Position numbers and translations under genes: made by a program. Under the pieces are notes generated by a model, which made no database searches, was not told the DNA's origin, and worked only from the letters and a program-made list of their open reading frames with translations. 64,000 nucleotides of DNA from Prescottella equi. Its GTDB lineage: Bacteria; Actinomycetota; Actinomycetes; Mycobacteriales; Mycobacteriaceae. This document shows, one piece after another, positions 1-8,700 of this stretch. The DNA is taken from NCBI RefSeq assembly GCF_020171745.1, contig NZ_JAIVAH010000005.1, positions 173,595 to 237,594 on the forward strand, written 5' to 3'. Position 1 is the first letter of the stretch, and every line of letters begins with the position of its first letter.

Positions 1-39
1 CCTCGGATGGGCCCTCAGCCCGTCACGACATACCCGTGG

Positions 40-1494
40 TCACCCGACCTCCAGCAGCGGAGCCAGGTCGGTTGCGACGTTCCCGAGCGAGTCGAGCTTG
101 CGCACCGCCTCGGCGAGCTGCTCGATCCGCTCCACCGGCATGTAGTCGCCGCAGAAGTCGATTGCCTTGTCCAGCAGGCTGTCCCACGTCGCCTTGGTGT
201 GCTCCGTCCACGGGTCACCCCGCGCATACTCGACGTCGGTGACGTACACCTGGCCGCGCGCGGTGATCGTCAGCGAACCTCGGGTGCGGCGGGGGCGGCC
301 GATGTCCGACTCCGTCACGATGCTCTGCCACTCCCGATCGACTTCGGGATCGGGACTGGTCGTCACGCGCGATGCGATCGCCCACACGGCGGGGTCCTGC
401 GTGTATTGCGGCTCGTACCACCGCGCCCCGGGGCGCACGCCGAGGGCCGTCAGCGCCAGCTGGTACGGAATGTTGAGGCAGCCGTTGAGCGGAGCGAGAT
501 GGTCCGGCTCGATGCTCTTCGCGGAATCGTTGAACACCCGCTGGCTGTAGGGAGCCGGGGGCAGTCGAACGTCGATGTGCTCGATGTCGTCTGCGGTCAG
601 CCCCTCATCACGCATGAGGTCGGCGAGCGTGTCGATCGGCGCGCTGGTGTAGCGGCACGACGGGTAGTACTTGACCGCACTGTCCATGATCCACCAGTGC
701 TCACCGATACCCTCGAGGATGAAGTCGCGCTTGACCGAGAGGAAACCCTGGGCCTCGAAGAACCCGGGCTGCACATCCATGAGGTCGACCTCGCCGCGAT
801 AGCCCGCCTCGGCGAGCAGCAGCGCCGTCATGCCGGACTGCACGATGTGCATGTTGGGGCACACCTTGTACGAGGCCAGGTCCATGCGCTCGGACATCTT
901 CGGGTTACGGGCCGTGGGCGCGGTTCCTGCGGCGATGGCAAGCGCGTGCACCATCTTGTCCCGGCTCAGCCCGGAGACGAGCCCGGCCGAGACGACGGCA
1001 CCGAGCGACGCGTAGCCGCTGCCCATCAGCTGCGACCACCGGAAGTTGCCGTCGACGTACTCCATGAACGAGCAGCCCAGGTTGAGTCGAGCGTTCACGT
1101 CGTAGCCGAGGATGGACGCGCGCAGCAGATCTGCGCCGCCGGCGCCGATCCGTTCGGCCTCCGCAAGGGCGGGCGCGACGACCATCGTCGCGAAGTGGGC
1201 CGAGTTGAAGAAGGTGTCGTCGACATCGAGGGCGTACATGATCTCGGAGTTGAAGGCGGCGGCGGTCGCTGCGGGGGCCTTCACCTTCGAGCCCAGAACC
1301 GTCGCCTCGGCCGGCCCACCGAGTCGCTCGACGACCTCGTGGGCCATCTTCGTCCGCTCCAGATGTGCGGCGCCGATGCCGGCCACCAACGTGTCGAAGA
1401 TGATCAGCTTCGCGTACTCGACCACATCGCCAGGAATGTCCTCGAGCCGGAATCCCTGGGCGAAATCGGCGAGCTGTTCCGTCATCAACTTCAC
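40..1494 (-). CDS. MmgE/PrpD family protein (2-methylcitrate dehydratase-like)
   Basis: The product is a 484-residue MmgE/PrpD-fold protein, close to the usual 450-500 residues. It starts at the family region (TEQLADFAQGF) and carries the long helical N-terminal domain followed by the alpha/beta domain with YYPSCRYTSAPID. Characterised relatives dehydrate 2-methylcitrate or act on related acids, but most actinobacterial paralogues have no known substrate. I chose the GTG at 1494 because AAGGGAG lies about 6 nt upstream; an ATG at 1485 is the alternative, and the longer reading frame upstream has no family similarity. No prpB or prpC lies beside it, so a methylcitrate-cycle role is not supported by context. 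Confidence 0.8.
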   Translation of the reverse strand: MKLMTEQLADFAQGFRLEDIPGDVVEYAKLIIFDTLVAGIGAAHLERTKMAHEVVERLGGPAEATVLGSKVKAPAATAAAFNSEIMYALDVDDTFFNSAHFATMVVAPALAEAERIGAGGADLLRASILGYDVNARLNLGCSFMEYVDGNFRWSQLMGSGYASLGAVVSAGLVSGLSRDKMVHALAIAAGTAPTARNPKMSERMDLASYKVCPNMHIVQSGMTALLLAEAGYRGEVDLMDVQPGFFEAQGFLSVKRDFILEGIGEHWWIMDSAVKYYPSCRYTSAPIDTLADLMRDEGLTADDIEHIDVRLPPAPYSQRVFNDSAKSIEPDHLAPLNGCLNIPYQLALTALGVRPGARWYEPQYTQDPAVWAIASRVTTSPDPEVDREWQSIVTESDIGRPRRTRGSLTITARGQVYVTDVEYARGDPWTEHTKATWDSLLDKAIDFCGDYMPVERIEQLAEAVRKLDSLGNVATDLAPLLEVG

Positions 1495-1558
1495 GTGCAC
1501 TCCCTTCGAAGGTTGAATCGATGTTCCGACTCCGTCCGGACGCTTGCGCCGTTGACGG

Positions 1559-1572
1559 ACCGAACAGTCGGT
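1559..1572. promoter_or_regulatory. Candidate operator, ACCGA-N4-TCGGT inverted repeat
   Basis: A 14-bp inverted repeat, ACCGA ACAG TCGGT, lies 65 bp upstream of the MmgE/PrpD start. The size and symmetry fit a TetR- or GntR-type operator. The 305-bp gap between 1494 and 1800 shows nothing else I can name. No regulator gene is adjacent, so the binding protein is unknown. Confidence 0.3.
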
Positions 1573-1799
1573 TGTTGTCGTGTCACTTCTACCGGCGCGT
1601 TCGTCCGATCGGCCCTGATTCTCAGTGAGCGAGAAAACCGCGGGACAGCTCCAGTTCAGAGCGCTTTCCGCGGGGATTCGAGGGTGCCCGGGGGTATCGA
1701 ACACAGGTAGTCGAACGGGTAGTTCTCACGTGGCACTCACACCCCCCGGAGAGAGAACCTGGAGTTGTCACACCGGCACGACTTCCAAGGAGATCGACC

Positions 1800-1985
1800 A
1801 TGATGCGTCGCGGACGCAAGACGCTCATCTCGCTCGACAGCGGAAACTGGTGCTTCGGCCGCATCGTCGGAAAGCGCCGCTGCGAATCCGGTGTGCGGGT
1901 CCAGCTCCTGAAGCACGACGCCGACGAGAAGATCCCGACGTTCACCGTGGCGGCCGCGGGCAGCGGAAACGGGTTCGCGCTCTGA
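1800..1985 (+). CDS. Small basic protein of unknown function (61 residues)
   Basis: I do not recognise this protein. It starts with a tandem ATG-ATG preceded by AAGGAGATCGACC, an excellent ribosome binding site, and a perfect 10-bp hairpin terminator follows the stop by about 30 bp. These two signals make it a credible gene despite its size. The sequence is basic at the N-terminus (MMRRGRKT), has two Cys (in NWCFG and KRRCE), and ends in a Gly/Ala-rich tail. It could be a small beta-barrel or nucleic-acid-binding protein, but that is a guess. Confidence 0.5.
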   Translation: MMRRGRKTLISLDSGNWCFGRIVGKRRCESGVRVQLLKHDADEKIPTFTVAAAGSGNGFAL

Positions 1986-2014
1986 GCGCGAGTACGAGAA
2001 TTGCGCACAAACGA

Positions 2015-2047
2015 AAATCCCCTCACCGGTGAACGGCGAGGGGATTT
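2015..2047. terminator. Hairpin terminator between the small ORF and tRNA-Thr
   Basis: AAATCCCCTC and GAGGGGATTT form a perfect 10-bp stem with a 13-nt loop. It lies between two converging units, the small ORF on the plus strand and tRNA-Thr on the minus strand. The A/T ends of the stem give a short T-run in both directions, so it can serve both. Confidence 0.7.
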
Positions 2048-2051
2048 GTCG

Positions 2052-2126
2052 TGGAGCCCCCTGTCGGGATTGAACCGACGACCTTTCGCTTACAAGGCGA
2101 GTGCTCTACCACTGAGCTAAGGAGGC
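2052..2126 (-). tRNA. tRNA-Thr(TGT)
   Basis: The minus strand folds as a 75-nt tRNA. The acceptor stem GCCTCCT pairs with AGGGGGC (one G-T pair), followed by discriminator T and an encoded CCA. The D arm AGCTC-AGTGGTA-GAGC, the anticodon loop CTTGTAAG with anticodon TGT, and the T arm GTCGG-TTCAATC-CCGAC are all present. Confidence 0.96.
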
Positions 2127-2209
2127 AGTGGAGCGCGCCCATCATATCCATAGCCCACAGTGGTGCGCGTAACCGTGCCACGGCCGCCCGCTTTCGTTAG
2201 CGTTGTCTC

Positions 2210-2590
2210 ATGCGTATCTCGGAGATCGCCACGATCCTGGCGTGGCACGACGCCCTCAACTCGTCCGATATCGACACGCTGCTGGCGGTCTCCAGCGACG
2301 ACATCGAACTGGCCGGTTCGGAGGGGGCCGCGCAGGGGCTCACCGCTCTACGCGAGTGGGCCACGACGGCCGCCCCTACACTGGTTCCCGGCCGGATGTT
2401 CATGCACGACGGCGTCGTCGTCGTCGAGGAACAGGCCACCTGGTCGTCCGAACCGGACGTGACCAAAACCGTCGCCACCGCCTTCCGCGTGGTTCACGAC
2501 CAGGTGACTGCCGTCTTCCGGCACGACACTCTCGAAGAGGCACTGGAGGCCACCGATCTCAGCGAGAAGGATCTCGTCACCGACGTCTGA
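2210..2590 (+). CDS. SnoaL/NTF2-like small protein
   Basis: This 126-residue protein has the length and pattern of an NTF2-fold (SnoaL-like) protein. A helix at the N-terminus holds WHDALNSSDIDTLLAVSSDDIEL, followed by a GLTALREWA helix and alternating beta strands with VVVEEQATW. It starts on the leading edge of a two-gene unit: its stop is separated by one base from the start of the ThrE-type exporter, which suggests co-transcription and translational coupling. The family includes isomerases, cyclases and non-catalytic proteins, and nothing here points to a substrate. Confidence 0.7.
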   Translation: MRISEIATILAWHDALNSSDIDTLLAVSSDDIELAGSEGAAQGLTALREWATTAAPTLVPGRMFMHDGVVVVEEQATWSSEPDVTKTVATAFRVVHDQVTAVFRHDTLEEALEATDLSEKDLVTDV

Positions 2591-2591
2591 C

Positions 2592-4046
2592 ATGCGCAGG
2601 TTCGCGGCATCGCTCGGCAGTCTCGTCAAGGACCGCCGGGCGACGGTCGACGCGGTCACCGCCGCGCCGACCCCGCTGCAGCCGATCGATCTCACCGACG
2701 ACGCGCGGGTCGCCGAAGTTCTGGACCTCGCGGTCCGCGTCGGCGAGGTGTTGCTGGCGTCGGGCACGTCGGCGATCGACACCGCGACGCAGGTGAAGTT
2801 CATTGCCGCGACATACGGCCTGGCGCAGTGCGACGTGGACGTCACGTACAACTCGATCGTCGTGTCGGCGCATCGCGGGCCGTTGATTCCCCCGGCGAGC
2901 ACGATGCGGATCGTGCACTACCGGTCGATGGACTTCACCCGCCTCGCGGCCGCGGACCGCCTCACCCGTCGCATCCGGCTCGAGGCGATCACGCCGGCGC
3001 AGGCGCACGCCGCACTCGACGCCATCGTCTCCGCCCCGCACCCCTACAACCGGTGGGTCGCGACGCTCGGCTGGGCCGGACTGGCCGCGGCGGTCGCGGT
3101 GCTGCTGGGCGGCGGCCCGCTGATCGTCGTCGTCTCGTTCCTCACCACCGTCGTGATCGACCGCGTCAACCGGGTACTCAACCGCTTCGGGCTGCCGTAC
3201 TTCTTCCAGCAGATGATGGGCGGCCTGATCGCGGCCGCGCCGGCGACGGCGCTCTACATGTTCCAGGAACAGTTGGGCGTCGTGATCAGGCCGTCGCAGA
3301 TCATCGCGGCGGGCGTCGTCGTGCTGCTGTCCGGGCTGTCACTGGTCGGTTCCGTGCAGGACGCGATCACCGGTGCCCCGATCACCGCGGCCGCCAGATT
3401 CTTCGAGGTCGTGATGATGACCGGCGGCATCATCGCCGGCGTCGCGCTGTCGCTGCGGGTCGCGTCGGCGCTGGGAGCAAACCTCCCGGTGATCAGCAAC
3501 GACGCGCAACCCGACCTCACCCAGCTCCCGGTGAAGGTGATCGCCGGAGCGCTGGCCTCGATGTTCTACGCACTCGCCTGCTACGCCGAGCGGCGGGCGC
3601 TCACCGCGGCCGGTCTGGGCGGCGCCGCAGGTCTGCTGTTCTTCGTGCTGGCGCAGAGCCTGGGCATCGGGCCGGTGATCTCGTCGGCGATCGCCGCGAC
3701 CGTGATCGGTTTCGCGGGTGGTCTGATGGCGCGCCGGGCGCTGACGCCGCCGCTCGTCGTGGCCGTCGCGGGCATCACACCGCTGCTGCCGGGCCTGTCC
3801 CTGTACCGCGGCCTGTACGCGATGTTGAACAACGAGGTGATCATCGGGCTGACGGCGCTGTTGGGCGCATTCGGCATCGGCTGCGCGCTGGCTGCCGGCG
3901 TCACCCTCGGTGAATGGGGTGCGCGGACGCTGCGTCGCCCGCCGCGGATGCGCCGAAACACGACGCTGCGCCGCCCGAGGTTCGGGCGGCGCAGCGTGGT
4001 GATGAGCAATTCTGCGGCCGACTCCGTCACTCCGAAAGTGGGTTAG
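2592..4046 (+). CDS. thrE: Threonine/serine exporter, ThrE family
   Basis: The 484-residue product matches the layout of ThrE from Corynebacterium glutamicum, which exports L-threonine and L-serine using the proton motive force. A cytoplasmic N-terminal region contains the conserved stretches LASGTSAIDTAT and CDVDVTYNSIVVS. About ten hydrophobic segments follow, from WVATLGWAGLAAAVAVLLGG at about residue 150 to the end. The C-terminal tail is Arg-rich and includes a perfect DNA hairpin (3964-3996). It starts one base after the NTF2-like gene and converges on mbtH. Confidence 0.85.
   Translation: MRRFAASLGSLVKDRRATVDAVTAAPTPLQPIDLTDDARVAEVLDLAVRVGEVLLASGTSAIDTATQVKFIAATYGLAQCDVDVTYNSIVVSAHRGPLIPPASTMRIVHYRSMDFTRLAAADRLTRRIRLEAITPAQAHAALDAIVSAPHPYNRWVATLGWAGLAAAVAVLLGGGPLIVVVSFLTTVVIDRVNRVLNRFGLPYFFQQMMGGLIAAAPATALYMFQEQLGVVIRPSQIIAAGVVVLLSGLSLVGSVQDAITGAPITAAARFFEVVMMTGGIIAGVALSLRVASALGANLPVISNDAQPDLTQLPVKVIAGALASMFYALACYAERRALTAAGLGGAAGLLFFVLAQSLGIGPVISSAIAATVIGFAGGLMARRALTPPLVVAVAGITPLLPGLSLYRGLYAMLNNEVIIGLTALLGAFGIGCALAAGVTLGEWGARTLRRPPRMRRNTTLRRPRFGRRSVVMSNSAADSVTPKVG
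3964..3996. terminator. Perfect 15-bp hairpin inside the 3' end of thrE
   Basis: CGCTGCGCCGCCCGA and its exact complement flank a 3-nt loop. It sits inside the thrE reading frame, 50 bp before the stop, and only 14 bp separate thrE from the converging mbtH stop. It probably acts as a shared terminator placed in coding sequence, mainly for the mbtH transcript. Confidence 0.5.
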
Positions 4047-4060
4047 TCGGCCGGGAAAGC

Positions 4061-4294
4061 TTATTCTGCGGCGTTCTTCTGGTCCTGCTCCATGGCCTCA
4101 CGCAGGCTCTTCGGCCGCATGTCGGTCCAATTCTTCTCGACGTATTCCACGCATGCCTGGCGCGAATCCTCACCGAAAACGATCCTCCAGCCCTGCGGGA
4201 CCTCGGAGAACGTAGGCCACAGGGAGTGCTGGTCCTCATCGTTGACCAGCACGTAGAAGCGGCCGTCTTCGTCGTCGAACGGATTGGTGCTCAT
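4061..4294 (-). CDS. mbtH: MbtH-like protein, NRPS adenylation-domain partner
   Basis: The 77-residue protein carries the MbtH signature: [16 protein letters not shown] near the start, then HSLWP, PQGW and WTDMRP. MbtH proteins bind adenylation domains and are needed for their folding or activity. Its start codon overlaps the stop of the ornithine monooxygenase (ATGA), so the two are translated together under the iron box at 5709-5727. It most likely serves the large NRPS next door. Confidence 0.95.
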   Translation of the reverse strand: MSTNPFDDEDGRFYVLVNDEDQHSLWPTFSEVPQGWRIVFGEDSRQACVEYVEKNWTDMRPKSLREAMEQDQKNAAE

Positions 4295-5646
4295 CTAACC
4301 TCGCTTGTCGCGTACGGGTTGTCTGCAGTCAGCCTAGCAAGGCGACCGCTGATATCTCGGTGAGCGAGAATCGAATCGAGAATCTCTCCCGCGCGCACCG
4401 CGACATTGGACAGCAGTGATGCCGTCAGTCCGTGAGTCTTCTCCGTACCACCCTGCAGGTAGATGCCCCCGCGGACGCCCGGACCGGCCTCGAGTCGATA
4501 GTCGCGGCCCACACCGCGATCGTTACCGATGTCGGGCAGCGAGTCGCCGAAGAGGGAACCCAGCGGAGTCGGGACGAATCCGGTGGCCAGCACCAGCGCG
4601 TCGCACATCAGCGTGTCGGTGAGCCCGTCGAGCGTGCTGTACACCGACACCTCGATGCCCTCGTCGGCCTCCCGCACGCCGCTGACCTCGGACGCACGAC
4701 GCATGAACAGGCGTCGCTCGCCGCGCACCCGCTCCTGGTACTCGGTGGCGTACAGCTCGTTGATCAGTTCGATGTCGACGCAGGAGTAGTTGGTGCTGCG
4801 ATGCAGTTCGAGCAGCCGGGCCCGCTCCTCCGCGGGCGCGGCGTGCAGTTCGTCCACTGTGCCCGGATCGAAGATGCGGTTGGCATACGGGCTGTCGTCG
4901 GCCGGGCTGAACCCGAACCGTGAGAAGACGCTGTGCACCTCGGCCTGGGGGTACTTGGCGTGCAGGTACTGCACCACCTCGGCAGCGCTCTGGCCCGCGC
5001 CGACCACCGCGAACCGCTGGTGCACCGGCTCCGGCATCTCGGCGATGCGGAACAGGAACTGATGGTTGTGGAAGCACCGCGACGACGGAGTCGCCCACTC
5101 GGGCAGGCGTTCCCGCAGCCCGGCACCGACCACGACATTCCGGGCGCGCACGGTGCGGCCGTCCGCGAGCACGACCTCGAACCGCTCGACGACACCCTCG
5201 TCGTCGATGCCCTCGACCGCGGCGACAGTGGTGCCGTAGTCGACGTCGGCGTCGACCTTCGCGGCCGCCCACTGCAGGTAGTCCTGGAACTCCACCCGGG
5301 TGGGAAAGAAGGTCTGGTGGTTGACGAAGTCGACCAGGCGGCCGCGCTCGTGCAGGTAAGAGAAGAAGGTGTAGCCGCTGCGCGGGTTGCGGAAGGTGAC
5401 CAGGTCCTTGGGGAACGCGATCTGCATGGTCGCACCGTCGAGCACCATGCCCTGGTGCCAGCCGAATGCCTGCTGCTTCTCGAAGAACCGGGCCCGGATC
5501 CGGTCGGCCGGCGCGCAGTCTGCGTTGTGCTCCTCGATCGCGATCGCGAGCGCGAGGTTCGACGGTCCGAACCCGATCCCGATCAGGTCGAGCGTCTCCT
5601 CCGACCCGAGCGAGTTCTCGCTCGCCGTCCGCTGACTTTCAGTCAT
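4291..5646 (-). CDS. L-ornithine N5-monooxygenase (SidA/PvdA/IucD family)
   Basis: This 451-residue flavoprotein hydroxylates the side-chain amine of ornithine (or lysine) with NADPH and O2, the first step to a hydroxamate iron ligand. The FAD motif GIGFGPSN lies at residues 23-30, the NADPH motif [12 protein letters not shown] near residue 210, and [11 protein letters not shown] near the end. The FGWHQGM and [10 protein letters not shown] stretches are typical of the family. Ornithine is preferred over lysine because two NRPS pocket codes read as hydroxyornithine. It overlaps mbtH by 4 bp and lies 120 bp behind the NRPS, with its own iron box. Confidence 0.93.
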   Translation of the reverse strand: MTESQRTASENSLGSEETLDLIGIGFGPSNLALAIAIEEHNADCAPADRIRARFFEKQQAFGWHQGMVLDGATMQIAFPKDLVTFRNPRSGYTFFSYLHERGRLVDFVNHQTFFPTRVEFQDYLQWAAAKVDADVDYGTTVAAVEGIDDEGVVERFEVVLADGRTVRARNVVVGAGLRERLPEWATPSSRCFHNHQFLFRIAEMPEPVHQRFAVVGAGQSAAEVVQYLHAKYPQAEVHSVFSRFGFSPADDSPYANRIFDPGTVDELHAAPAEERARLLELHRSTNYSCVDIELINELYATEYQERVRGERRLFMRRASEVSGVREADEGIEVSVYSTLDGLTDTLMCDALVLATGFVPTPLGSLFGDSLPDIGNDRGVGRDYRLEAGPGVRGGIYLQGGTEKTHGLTASLLSNVAVRAGEILDSILAHRDISGRLARLTADNPYATSEVR

Positions 5647-5708
5647 CGCTCATGTCCGTCCTCGTGGCACCGACCCCGAACGGGTCCCGCAATGTTTCGT
5701 TGCCGAAG

Positions 5709-5727
5709 ATAGCAAAGGCTAACCTTC
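5709..5727. promoter_or_regulatory. IdeR/DtxR-type iron box for monooxygenase-mbtH
   Basis: ATAGCAAAGGCTAACCTTC matches 13 of 19 positions of the IdeR/DmdR consensus TTAGGTTAGGCTAACCTAA, with an almost intact right half (AGGCTAACCT). It lies 62 bp upstream of the monooxygenase start, so iron-loaded repressor would shut this operon. Confidence 0.7.
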
Positions 5728-5766
5728 TTCGGGACTCTACCAACCCCCGCGGCCGCGTGCGCCTCG

Positions 5767-8700
5767 TCACAGCGCGGACCGCAGCAGTGCCACCACCTCC
5801 CGCGCCCAGCCCGCGACGACGTCCTGGTCGAGGATTCCCGTCGAGAACTCGAAGTACGCGTGCACCGGACCGTCCCCGACCGGCTCGTAGAAGCTCAGCG
5901 TCAACTCCGCCGTGGACATCCCCACCGGAACCGGCAGGAAGCCGCCGAGAACGCCCTCGAGCGCATCGAACCGGGCCTGCTCGTGATGCACCAGCAGCAC
6001 CTGCGGCAGCCGACCGGCGCGCAAGCCGATTTCGGCTGCGACATCGGCGAATCCGACATCCTGATGGTCGAGCGCCTCGAGGTTCGAGACCCGGATCCGC
6101 GCCAGCAATTCGTCGAAGTCCGGATCGCCGCTGGTGTCGGTGCGCATCACCACGACGTTGAAGAAGCATCCGATCATCGGCGCGAGCACGTCCTCCGCCC
6201 GGCCGGCCACGAGCGAACCGATCGGAATGTCCTTGCCCGCACCGCTTCTCGTCAGCACGGACGCGAGCGCCGCCTGCAGCACCATGAACATGCTGGTGCC
6301 GGTCCGGGCGGCGATCCGGTCGATACCCTCGTGCAGGTCGGCGCCGATCTCGATCGGGACCAGCTCGCGGCGCGCCTCGCGCACCCCGGCCGACGCCGGA
6401 AGGTGCAGACGGGACGGCATGTCCGCCAAGCGGTTCCGCCAGTAGGCGAGCTGACGAGCGTGCAGGCTCTCCGGATCGCCGGGGTCACCGAGCCGTCGTG
6501 TCTGCCAGCGCGCGTAGTCCGGATACTCCACCGCGAGCGGCGTCCACTCCGGTTCCGCCCCACCGGCACGAGCCACGTAGGCGGCGAGCAGGTCGCCGAG
6601 CAGCGGCACCACCGACCATTCGTCGACGGCCAGGTAGTGCATCGTCAGCAGCAGCACCTGCTGACCGGCGTCGTCGGACACCAGGTGCACCCGCAGCGGG
6701 GCCTCCTCGGTGAGGTCGATCCGCAACTGCGCGAGCTCGAACACCCGGCGATGCAGATCGTCGTCGCCGACGTCGATGACGTCGACACCCGGACGCGGCC
6801 CGTCCGACGTGTACACCTCGGTACCGTCCGGCGCGAACACCGTCCGCAGCGGCACGTGCCGGTCCACGACGTCGTCGAGGGCGAGCGCGAGGTGTCCGGC
6901 GTCGACCGGTTCCTGCAACTGCAGCGCCAGCGCATGATCGGACTGCGCCCGGGAGCGCGACGAGCGGTGCCGCTGCCAGTGCAGCCGCTGCGACGGCGCG
7001 AGCGGCACCGGTCCGGTCTCCCCCGTGACCGTGATCCCCGGATGCGCCGATCGTTCGCCGCTGCGGACGATCTCGGCCAGCTCGGCCACCGTCGGGGCGT
7101 CGAACACGTCGCGGATCGTGATGTCGACCTCGAAGACGCTCCGGACCCGTCCGACCAGCTTCATCGCCGCCATCGAGTGGCCACCGAGGTCGAAGAATCC
7201 GTCGTGGATGCCGACGGCCGGAAGGTGCAGGACCTCCGAGACCACCTCGCACAGTTCGGTTTCCACCTCGTCGCGCGGCGCCCCGTCACCGCCGAGCGTC
7301 GACCAGTCCGGCGCGGGCAGCGCCTTGCGGTCCAGCTTGCCGTTCGGGGTGAGCGGCAGCGCGCCGGCCAGCGCGACGACCAGCGTCGGCACCATGTAGT
7401 CCGGCAGCGTCTGCGCCGCGTGGGCCCGGACCTCGGTCGGGTCCACGACGGCGGCGGTGACGCCGTCGTCCTCGAACTCCGGTGACACGTAGCCGACGAG
7501 GCGGGTGATCCCGCCGTCCCGGTCGGCGACCACCGCGGCCTGACTCACCGCGGGATGGCTCGCGAGCGCGGCGATGATCTCGCCGAGCTCGATCCGGAAG
7601 CCGCGGATCTTCACCTGGTCGTCGACACGGCCGAGGAAGTCGATGTTCCCGTCGGTCCGCCACCGCGCCCGGTCGCCGGTGCGGTACATCCGCCCGGGCC
7701 CGAACGGGTTGGCGACGAAGCGACCCGCCGTGAGATCGGGCCGGCCCAGGTAGCCGCGGGCCAGTCCGCGTCCGGCGATGTACAGCTCGCCCGCGATGCC
7801 GGGCGGCACCGGGCGGAGGCGGTCGTCAAGCACGAACGCCTGCTCGTTGGGGTCGGGGATGCCGATCGGCACCGCCTGCGTCCACCCCGGCTGCGCCTGC
7901 CACAGCGTGTTGTTGACGGTCGCCTCGGTGAGCCCGTACGCGGCCAGCAGGTTCAGCCGCTCGGCCCAGCGGCCGATGAGGTCCGGCGGCACCGTCTCGG
8001 TGCCGACCAGTACGGTGCAGCCTTCCGGCACAGCGCATCCCGGGGGCAGCGCGGCCATCAACGACGGCGGCAGGATCGCGTGCGTCACCTTCCGCTCCTG
8101 CATGAAGTCGGTGAGTTCCGGGCCGGCCACGCGGGCCTCCTCCGGGATGATCACCAGCGTCGACCCCGTGCACAGCGCCATCGACAGCTCGAACACCGCG
8201 ACGTCGAAGCCGACGGACGCGAACTGCATGACGACCGACCCGGTGGTCAGTTTCATCCGATCCTCGGCCGTGGCGACCAGGCTCATGATGCCCTCGTGCG
8301 GCAGCACCGCGCCCTTGGGTCGTCCCGTCGAACCGGACGTGTAGATCACGTACGCCGCGTGGTCGAGTCCCGCGGGTGGGGTGGTCAGTTCGTCGGCCGC
8401 GCGGCCGTAGAGCGCGGCGATCACCCGCGGATCGTCGAGCAGGATCCGGTCGAGGTTCTCCGCCACCACCCGCGGCGATTCGGCTTCCGTCGACAGCAGG
8501 ATCTCGGCACCCGAGTCCTCGAGCATGTACGAGATGCGATCGGTCGGATGCGTCAGATCCAGGGGCAGGTACGCCGCCCCCAGACGCAGCACGCCCAGCA
8601 CCGACGCCACCATGTCGATCGAGCGCGGAACCGCCAGGCCCACCACACTTTCGGCACGAACACCGCGGGTCGCGAGCACGGCCGCGATGCTCCGCGAACG

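Noticed and set aside
5767..6000. Thioesterase domain at the NRPS C-terminus
   Set aside because: I looked for a GxSxG elbow and found none; the last domain is a condensation domain to the final residue.
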